Assembly: GCA_903884915.1 (NCBI GenBank)
Contig: CAISGS010000198.1
Coordinates: 1 to 6,902 of the forward strand
Source: an uncultured Caulobacteraceae bacterium
GTDB lineage: Bacteria > Pseudomonadota > Alphaproteobacteria > Caulobacterales > Caulobacteraceae
Direction of reading: 5' to 3'
Length of the DNA stretch: 6,902 nt
The stretch's first letter is position 1. Each line of letters starts with the position of its first letter. Positions 1-6,902 of this stretch are shown one piece after another. The notes below the pieces were generated by a model that saw nothing but the letters and a program-made list of their open reading frames with translations, did no database searches and was not told the DNA's origin. The position numbers and the translations under genes are program-made.

Positions 1-76
1 CGAAGGCGGGGACCCAGACCATTTCACACAGCCTGAACGCGGCCCACTGAACCCCCGCCTGCGGGGAACGCGGCGG
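1..76. repeat. REP-like GC-rich dyad repeat, copy 1 (left edge cut)
   Basis: The first 20 bases, CGAAGGCGGGGACCCAGACC, recur exactly at 277-296. About 30 bases later comes an inverted-type half: CCCCG (53-57) and CGGGG (62-66) form a small hairpin followed by GGAACGCGGCGG, which resembles GGAACTTGGCGG after the second copy. The order of parts is the same in both copies, so this is a direct repeat of a dyad element of about 70 bases. Its left stem arm lies outside the window. Such sequences resemble the short palindromic intergenic repeats common in alphaproteobacterial genomes. Any role (mRNA 3' end protection, termination, gyrase binding) is unknown. Confidence 0.7.
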
Positions 77-102
77 ATAGACCGCAGGTGCCCTTCCACC
101 CG

Positions 103-233
103 CGTCATTGCGAGGCGCATCGCGCCGAAGCAACCTAGGGGACCGGACACCGTCGAACGCGCAACCCTTTTAACCCTCACCACCAACAATCCAGCCCAGT
201 CCCCTAGGTTGCTTCGCTGCGCTCGCAATGACG
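103..233. repeat. Large inverted repeat of a dispersed intergenic element
   Basis: The left arm (103-143) starts CGTCATTGCGAG and ends GAAGCAACCTAGGGGAC. The right arm (199-233) is its reverse complement over exactly these outer 12 and inner 17 bases. The arm centres differ: GCGCATCGCGCC on the left, 6 bases on the right. The left centre plus the preceding G is itself a hairpin, GGCGC-ATC-GCGCC (114-126). A 55-base spacer (144-198) separates the arms. The motif GTCATTGCGAG...GAAGCAA is one I recognise as a widespread proteobacterial intergenic repeat. Open frames across it are shadows of the repeat. There is no transposase gene, so it is at most a non-autonomous element. Confidence 0.75.
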
Positions 234-270
234 AGGGGGCGGGGCGGCTTAAAGCCCCCATCATCCGTGT

Positions 271-344
271 TCCCCGCGAAGGCGGGGACCCAGACCCTTA
301 CACTTTGGCTGGAAGCGGGCCCGCTGTAGCGGGGAACTTGGCGG
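271..344. repeat. REP-like GC-rich dyad repeat, copy 2 (complete)
   Basis: This is the intact copy of the element at the left edge. TCCCCGC (271-277) pairs with GCGGGGA (282-288) around the loop GAAG, followed by CCCAGACC. The second half contains CCCGCT (320-325) pairing with AGCGGG (328-333), then GGAACTTGGCGG. Bases 314-325 (AGCGGGCCCGCT) are also a perfect 12-base palindrome, so alternative folds compete. Twenty bases (277-296) are identical to copy 1 and the spacer between the halves has diverged, consistent with an old element. In-frame reading gives the PREGGDPDP-type peptide that often produces false gene calls. Confidence 0.7.
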
Positions 345-377
345 AGAGGCCCGTGGATGAACACCCCCCACTCCCAA

Positions 378-420
378 CCCTCTCCCCCTCAAGGGGGCAA
401 AGGGCTAGCAGGGGTAAGCC

Positions 421-422
<2 letters not shown>
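378..422 (-). terminator. Possible hairpin terminator after metH
   Basis: Read on the minus strand from the metH stop codon, AGGGCT (422-417) pairs with AGCCCT (406-401) around a 10-base loop and is followed by only three T. Directly after it, CCCCC (397-393) pairs with GGGGG (388-384) around TTGA, and outer CCC/GGG (404-402 with 380-378) can extend that stem. There is no real T-tract, so this is a weak intrinsic terminator at best. The second hairpin also resembles dispersed GGGGGAGAGGG-type intergenic repeats. Confidence 0.3.
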
Positions 423-3117
<2,695 letters not shown>

Positions 3118-3120
<3 letters not shown>

Positions 3121-3126
3121 GGTTCA
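3118..3126 (-). other. In-frame TGA-ACC-ATG junction between the two metH parts
   Basis: The stop of the homocysteine-domain gene (3126-3124, TGA) is followed by one codon (ACC) and the ATG of the next gene (3120-3118), all in one frame. The upstream protein ends [11 protein letters not shown], matching the family's inter-domain linker, and the downstream one resumes at [10 protein letters not shown] after about 15 linker residues. Together they make about 1250 residues, close to the 1227 of E. coli MetH. Termination followed by reinitiation on the adjacent ATG is the simplest reading; occasional readthrough to a full-length enzyme cannot be excluded from sequence. Confidence 0.85.
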
Positions 3127-4185
3127 GGACAGCTCAAATGGCTCAAGGCCCGACAGGCGCATGGCAGTGGGCCGAACCGGAGGCATGCGAGGCGTCATGC
3201 CCCGAACCGCATCGGCGACATGGCGGATATGATCGGGTGTGGTGCCGCAGCAGCCCCCAAGAATATTGACGATGCCGTCTGCGGCCCACTCGTGCAGCAT
3301 ATGACCGGTCTGATGCGGCTCCTCATCATATTCCCCAAAGGCGTTGGGCAGGCCCGCATTGGGATAGGCGGCGACCAGCGTATCGGCCAAGCGGCTGATC
3401 TCGGCAATGTGCGGGCGCATCAGTTCGGCTCCGAGGGCGCAGTTAAAGCCGACGGCAAAGGGCTTGGCGTGCTTGACCGAGTTCCAGAAGGCCTCGACCG
3501 TCTGGCCCGACAGGGTGCGGCCCGACCGGTCGGTGATGGTGCCGGAAATCCAGATCGGCAAGGGCTCCAGACCCTCATCCTCCAGATCCAGGATCGCCTT
3601 CAGCGCCGCCTTGGCGTTCAGCGTGTCGAAGATGGTCTCGACGAGGAACAGGTCCACCCCGCCTTCGTGCAGGGCCAAGACCTGCTCGCGATAGGCGTTG
3701 TAGACCTCGTCAAAGGTCACAGACCGGGCCGAAGGGTCATTCACATCGGGGCTGATCGACAGGGTGCGGTTCAAGGGGCCAATCGATCCGGCCAAAAAAC
3801 GCGGCTTATGCGGCTCCTTGGCGGTCCAGCGGTCGGCGCTTTCGCGGCCCAGACGCGCGGCCTCGAGGTTCAAGGCCCGCACCTGGCTCTCCATGCCATA
3901 GTCGGCCATGCCGATGGAGGTGGAAGAGAAGGTGTTGGTCTCTGAAATATCCGCGCCCGCCCCATAATAGGCATCATGCAGGTCGGTGATGATGTCCGGA
4001 CGGGTCAGGATCAGCAGGTCATTATTGCCCTTTTGCGGCATGGCGTGATCCGCAAATTGGGTGCCGCGATAGTCTTCCTCGGACAGCTTATATTTCTGGA
4101 TCATCACGCCCCATGACCCGTCCAGCACCAGCACGCGTTCAGCGGCAGCGGCTTTCAGGGCGGCAATTCGATCAGCACGGGTCAT
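3124..4185 (-). CDS. metH: Methionine synthase, homocysteine-binding subunit (split MetH N-terminal domain)
   Basis: A 353-residue cytoplasmic protein matching the first domain of MetH from end to end (about residues 1-353 of the E. coli enzyme). It binds and activates homocysteine through zinc. The three zinc cysteines are present: C249 in GFNCALG, and C312 and C313 in [11 protein letters not shown]. Other family blocks are ETNTF (82-86), ISPDVNDP (144-151), [12 protein letters not shown] (183-194), [16 protein letters not shown] (214-229) and [12 protein letters not shown] (276-287). The N-terminal loop reads [10 protein letters not shown] where E. coli MetH has LDGGMGTMIQ. It lies 39 nt after metF with a modest purine stretch (AAAGAGA) before the ATG. 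It lacks folate and cobalamin domains, so it must work in trans with the next gene's product. A free-standing homocysteine methyltransferase using another donor is less likely given the adjacency and the MetH-type sequence. Confidence 0.94.
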   Translation of the reverse strand: MTRADRIAALKAAAAERVLVLDGSWGVMIQKYKLSEEDYRGTQFADHAMPQKGNNDLLILTRPDIITDLHDAYYGAGADISETNTFSSTSIGMADYGMESQVRALNLEAARLGRESADRWTAKEPHKPRFLAGSIGPLNRTLSISPDVNDPSARSVTFDEVYNAYREQVLALHEGGVDLFLVETIFDTLNAKAALKAILDLEDEGLEPLPIWISGTITDRSGRTLSGQTVEAFWNSVKHAKPFAVGFNCALGAELMRPHIAEISRLADTLVAAYPNAGLPNAFGEYDEEPHQTGHMLHEWAADGIVNILGGCCGTTPDHIRHVADAVRGMTPRMPPVRPTAMRLSGLEPFELS

Positions 4186-4224
4186 GGTCGGGTCTCTTTC
4201 GAACAGTTTCGGGCTCAGAGGGCC

Positions 4225-5157
4225 TTAGAGGGTCTCGCGCACGCCTAAGACGCGGCAGATGGCATAGACCAGATCGGCGCGGTTCAGGGTGTAGAAATGG
4301 AAGTCCTGAAAGCCGCGCTCCTGAAGTTTCGAGCACATCTCAGCAGCGATAGCCCCGGCCAGCAGGCGGCGGGTCTCAGGATCATCGTCGAGCCCGTCAA
4401 ACAGATTGGCCAGCCAGACCGGAATGGTCGTCTGGCAAGCCGCCGCCATCTTCACAAGGCCCTTGAAATTGGTCACCGGCATGATCCCCGGCAGGATCGG
4501 GATGGTGATCCCTGCCGCCCGAACCTTGTCGATGAACCGGCTATAGGCGTCAATATCGAAGAAGAACTGGCTGATGGCGCGGGTCGCCCCGGCATCGACC
4601 TTGGCCTTCAGCACGTCAATATCATGGTCGATGGACGGGCTTTCAGGATGTTTTTCCGGATAGACACTGACCGAAATCTCAAAGGGCGCAATCTTGCGGA
4701 TTGCGGTGCATAGCTCGGTCGCATTGGCATAGCCATCGGTGCGCGGCACATAGGCCCCGCCCAGCCCCTCCGGCGGATCGCCGCGCAGGGAGACAATATG
4801 GCGAACGCCAGAAGCCCAATATTGCCGGATCACCTCGTCCACCTCCTCGCGCGAGGCATTGACGCAGGTCAGGTGCGCGGCGGGGGACAGACGGGTCTCG
4901 TCCAGAATACGCTTTACCGTGCGGTGGGTCCGCTCGCGGGTCGAGCCGCCTGCCCCATAGGTTACCGAGACAAATTCCGGCTGGAGCGGGGCCAAACGTC
5001 CGATACAGGCCCAGAGGGACTCTTCCATCTCTGGCGTCTTGGGGGGGAAGAATTCAAAGCTGACGCGCACGTCACTGCGACCGCGTTCACCCGCACGGGC
5101 GATGGGGCCAAGAGAGGCTGTGTCCGGCGAAGGGTTTTGGGACGTTAGACTGGACAT
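4225..5157 (-). CDS. metF: Methylenetetrahydrofolate reductase
   Basis: This 310-residue flavoenzyme reduces 5,10-methylene- to 5,10-methyl-tetrahydrofolate level, that is, it makes 5-methyltetrahydrofolate with a flavin cofactor, supplying the methyl donor used by the MetH proteins encoded next. Family blocks in order: FEFFPPKT (34-41, with the catalytic glutamate E35), SVTYGAGGSTRERT (64-77), AHLTCVNAS (94-102), HIVSLRGDPP (120-129, D127 near the flavin), AISQFFFD (194-201), LPGIMPVTNF (222-231) and FHFYTLNRA (286-294). Length is normal for bacterial MetF (E. coli 296) with a short, polar N-terminal extension. The start overlaps the regulator's stop as TAATG, and GAAGG sits 7 nt upstream (5169-5165), indicating translational coupling. 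Nothing needed for catalysis appears missing. Confidence 0.97.
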   Translation of the reverse strand: MSSLTSQNPSPDTASLGPIARAGERGRSDVRVSFEFFPPKTPEMEESLWACIGRLAPLQPEFVSVTYGAGGSTRERTHRTVKRILDETRLSPAAHLTCVNASREEVDEVIRQYWASGVRHIVSLRGDPPEGLGGAYVPRTDGYANATELCTAIRKIAPFEISVSVYPEKHPESPSIDHDIDVLKAKVDAGATRAISQFFFDIDAYSRFIDKVRAAGITIPILPGIMPVTNFKGLVKMAAACQTTIPVWLANLFDGLDDDPETRRLLAGAIAAEMCSKLQERGFQDFHFYTLNRADLVYAICRVLGVRETL

Positions 5158-6140
5158 TATGAAACCTTCACACCCTTACGGTCGGCTAGGCCGCGCTGAG
5201 CGACCCAAATCTTTACGGTCAATCCCTCAGACGAGGCCGAGGGCAAGGTGGTCAGGTCGGGCGGGGCCAGACCCGCCTCCCCCATCCAACGGCCCATCTC
5301 ATCATCCGAAAAGCCCAGACGGCGGTGTTGATGGGCCTCGCGCAGGAACTCCAAAGCATGGGGTGCAAAGTCCACAATCAAGAGCCGCCCGCCCGGCGCC
5401 ACCAGCCGCGCGGCCTCGGTGACCGCAGAGGCCGGATCGGACAGATAGTGCAGGACCTGATGGACCACGACCAGATCGGCGCTGCGGTCGGGCAAGCGGG
5501 TCGCGAAAATATCGCCGTGGCGCAACTCCACACCCTGTAGCCCCGCTTCTGTCACATGCAGGCGCGCCACATTGAGCATCTGTTGGGACAGGTCTAGACC
5601 GATGGCATCCTTGGCACACGGCCCTAGGAGGGCCAGCATCCGCCCCGCCCCCGTGCCCAGATCAATCATCCGCTCAAAGGGCCCCGGCCCCGCAGCGGCC
5701 TTGATGGCGGCCTCGACATTGGCTTCGGACACATAGAGCGAGCGAATCTCGTCCCACCTTGCAGCATTGCGCGCGAAATAGGACTGGGCATCGGACGAGC
5801 GCTCGCCGCGCACCGCATCGAGCCGCTCCGCATCGCGCTGCATGCTTAGGTCCGAGGACTCGATCATGTCCAAGACCTGATCGACAAAATGACGCGTCGC
5901 CGGGTCCGCTGCCACCCGATAGAAGACCCAGGCCCCATCCGGGAACCGCTCGATCAGCCCGGCATCGCTGAGCAATTTCAAATGACGCGAGACACGCGGC
6001 TGACTCTGGTCCAATATCTGGCTCAGCTCCATGACGGCCAGCTCTTCATTGGCCAAAAGGGCAAGGATGCGCAGGCGCGTGGGCTCACCCGCCGCCCTCA
6101 GTGCCTCAATTACCTCTTCCGATGTCATCGCGACCATCAC
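5157..6140 (-). CDS. ArsR-type regulator fused to a SAM-dependent methyltransferase domain (SahR-like)
   Basis: A 327-residue two-domain protein. Residues about 7-80 form an ArsR winged helix: AAGEPTRLRILALL (16-29), recognition helix around QSQPRVSRHLKLLSDAGL (45-62), wing at FPDGAWVFYRV (66-76). After a helical linker, residues about 150-270 form a class I methyltransferase: motif I DLGTGAGR (160-167), acidic GLDLS (181-185), GDIFA (209-213), LVAPGGRLLIVDFAP (246-260). The only cysteine is C175, so the classical ArsR metal sites are absent. First gene before metF-metH, it most likely represses this operon in response to SAM or S-adenosylhomocysteine; I infer SahR-type function from context and operator, not from proof. 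Whether the second domain methylates anything or only senses is open. Start: GTG 6140 lies 9 nt after AAGGA; ATG 6137 and ATG 6128 are alternatives. Confidence 0.9.
   Translation of the reverse strand: MMVAMTSEEVIEALRAAGEPTRLRILALLANEELAVMELSQILDQSQPRVSRHLKLLSDAGLIERFPDGAWVFYRVAADPATRHFVDQVLDMIESSDLSMQRDAERLDAVRGERSSDAQSYFARNAARWDEIRSLYVSEANVEAAIKAAAGPGPFERMIDLGTGAGRMLALLGPCAKDAIGLDLSQQMLNVARLHVTEAGLQGVELRHGDIFATRLPDRSADLVVVHQVLHYLSDPASAVTEAARLVAPGGRLLIVDFAPHALEFLREAHQHRRLGFSDDEMGRWMGEAGLAPPDLTTLPSASSEGLTVKIWVAQRGLADRKGVKVS
5165..5169 (-). promoter_or_regulatory. Ribosome binding site of metF inside the regulator gene
   Basis: GAAGG on the minus strand lies within the last codons of the regulator, 7 nt before the metF ATG. 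With the TAATG stop/start overlap this supports coupled translation and fixes the metF start at 5157. Confidence 0.75.
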
Positions 6141-6166
6141 ATAAAGATATCCTTATATCTTTATGT
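6139..6166. promoter_or_regulatory. Perfect palindromic operator over the regulator's start (probable SahR/ArsR-type site)
   Basis: ACATAAAGATAT (6139-6150) and ATATCTTTATGT (6155-6166) are perfect reverse complements with a 4-base spacer CCTT; symmetry stops at the next base. It is the only AT-rich stretch in a GC-rich neighbourhood and sits directly before the gene for a winged-helix regulator. The AAAGATAT-type half-site agrees with my recollection of alphaproteobacterial SahR sites, unverified here. The site covers the predicted -10 box, the start region of the transcript, the Shine-Dalgarno sequence and the first bases of the GTG start. Bound protein would therefore block transcription initiation, giving autoregulation of the whole met operon. 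Confidence 0.85.
6150..6154 (-). promoter_or_regulatory. Ribosome binding site of the regulator, in the operator spacer
   Basis: AAGGA on the minus strand falls on the central spacer of the palindrome plus one arm base. Its spacing is 9 nt to GTG 6140 and 12 nt to ATG 6137, which favours one of these two over ATG 6128. If the transcript includes both arms, the Shine-Dalgarno would be in the loop of a 12-bp hairpin. Confidence 0.6.
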
Positions 6167-6188
6167 CTGACTTTGACGCGCTTGGCAA
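6160..6188 (-). promoter_or_regulatory. Predicted sigma-70-type promoter of the met operon
   Basis: On the minus strand, TTGCCA (6188-6183) matches the TTGACA consensus at five of six positions. Seventeen bases later CATAAA (6165-6160) matches TATAAT at four of six. The -10 box lies inside the palindromic operator. Transcription would begin near 6153, giving a very short leader. This is a pattern match by eye; a start site further upstream is possible. Confidence 0.45.
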
Positions 6189-6318
6189 GGTAACGCCGAG
6201 CATGGGCGCGCGCATCAGGATGACTCAGAAAGCCCCGCCTAACCGTTGCCTCTGATCGCATAGGCGGTTACATCCCTGTCAGCCCCATTTCCTCGATCGT
6301 GAAGAGCGCCCGCGCCCC
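6167..6318. other. Divergent intergenic region between the met operon and ettA
   Basis: About 150 bases separate the operator from ettA. I see no riboswitch: the leader of the met operon is too short for a SAM, SAH or cobalamin aptamer. On the plus strand TTGCCT (6246-6251) with TACATC (6269-6274), spacing 17, is only a weak candidate ettA promoter. Short inverted pairs CGCCTA/TAGGCG (6236-6241, 6261-6266) and TAACCG/CGGTTA (6240-6245, 6265-6270) overlap and cannot both form. A 17-codon open frame starts at ATG 6202. Confidence 0.5.
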
Positions 6319-6902
6319 ATGGCACAGCAATATATTTTCCAGATGCAAGGCCTGACCAAGGCCTATCCCGGCGGCAAGAAGGTGTTCGAGAACATCTGGC
6401 TGTCCTTCTATTCCGACGCCAAGATCGGCGTGGTCGGGGTCAACGGCTCGGGTAAATCGACCCTGCTGAAGATCATGGCCGGGATCGATAAGGAATTTAA
6501 CGGCGAGGCCAAGGCCGCTGAAGGCATCAAGATGGGCTATCTTGAGCAAGAGCCCCATCTGGACGAGAGCCTCGATGTGCGCGGCAATGTCATCGCCTGG
6601 TGCGAAGAAAAGAAGATTTTCGACCGCTATAACGAAGTCGCCACCCTGATGGGCGAGGAATATACCGACGAGCTGATGGAGGAGATGAACGCCCTTCAGG
6701 AGAAGATCGACGCGGGCGATCTGTGGGACATAGACAGCAAGATCGAAATGGCCATGGGCGCGCTGCGTTGCGCCCCCGATGAAAGCGCTGTCGATAAGCT
6801 ATCGGGCGGTGAGCGTCGCCGGATCGCTCTGGCCCGGCTTTTGCTGTCCAAGCCCGACATGTTGCTGCTCGATGAGCCGACCAACCACTTGGATGCCGAA
6901 TC
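6319..6902 (+). CDS. ettA: Energy-dependent translational throttle protein EttA (ABC-F ATPase), 5' part
   Basis: The window holds the first 194 codons of a protein of about 555 residues; the right edge cuts it. It is a soluble ABC-F ATPase; EttA binds the ribosomal E site and gates early elongation according to the ATP/ADP ratio. The visible part is the first nucleotide-binding domain: Walker [10 protein letters not shown] (40-48), the acidic helical arm insertion (about 92-138) that contacts the ribosome, signature LSGGERRR (161-168), and Walker [14 protein letters not shown] (182-194) with catalytic E186. The beginning MAQQYIFQM and blocks KIGVVGVNG and [13 protein letters not shown] align well with E. 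coli EttA, separating it from Uup or YheS. The start is the family start; GAAGAG lies 12 nt upstream, a weak ribosome binding site. It is divergent from the met operon and probably functionally unrelated. Confidence 0.95.
   Translation, partial: MAQQYIFQMQGLTKAYPGGKKVFENIWLSFYSDAKIGVVGVNGSGKSTLLKIMAGIDKEFNGEAKAAEGIKMGYLEQEPHLDESLDVRGNVIAWCEEKKIFDRYNEVATLMGEEYTDELMEEMNALQEKIDAGDLWDIDSKIEMAMGALRCAPDESAVDKLSGGERRRIALARLLLSKPDMLLLDEPTNHLDAE

Noticed and set aside
103..233. CRISPR array or insertion sequence
   Set aside because: There are only two inverted arms with no regular spacer series, and no transposase frame inside or beside them.
3124..3126. TGA as a selenocysteine codon
   Set aside because: It falls in a flexible inter-domain linker, not at a catalytic position, and is followed one codon later by an ATG; nothing suggests recoding.
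6141..6318. SAM, SAH or cobalamin riboswitch for the met operon
   Set aside because: The predicted leader is nearly absent and I see no aptamer-like conserved core; the DNA palindrome explains regulation better.
6268..6558. 96-codon minus-strand frame over the start of ettA
   Set aside because: Antisense to the conserved EttA N-terminus, with no family resemblance of its own.

Overview
The window (about 6.9 kb, GC-rich) looks like the chromosome of an alphaproteobacterium. The gene set, the split metH and the intergenic repeat families suggest a Caulobacterales-like organism, but that placement is inference. Nothing points to a phage, plasmid or genomic island.

Layout. Positions 1-420 hold no gene: two direct copies of a GC-rich hairpin repeat flank a large inverted repeat, with a further hairpin just beyond the end of metH. 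Positions 421-6140 are one minus-strand cluster, in transcription order: an ArsR-type winged-helix/methyltransferase fusion regulator, metF (start overlaps the regulator's stop by one base), the homocysteine domain of MetH as its own protein (39-nt gap), and the folate, cobalamin and activation domains of MetH as a second protein (3-nt gap, same frame). Positions 6141-6318 are the divergent control region. From 6319 to the right edge runs the first third of ettA on the plus strand.

How it works together. MetF makes 5-methyltetrahydrofolate; the two MetH polypeptides pass its methyl group through cobalamin to homocysteine, giving methionine for SAM. The first gene encodes a DNA-binding protein with a SAM-binding fold. 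A perfect 12-bp-arm palindrome lies across its own promoter, ribosome binding site and start codon. The simplest reading is an autoregulated methionine/SAM-cycle operon of the SahR type (ArsR-family regulators sensing S-adenosylhomocysteine); regulator identity and ligand are inferred.

Most notable points: the operator with the Shine-Dalgarno sequence in its spacer; methionine synthase split by a single in-frame TGA exactly at a domain boundary; and the repeat cluster after the operon. I found no convincing wholly new system; this is mostly core metabolism with an interesting regulatory and gene-split arrangement.
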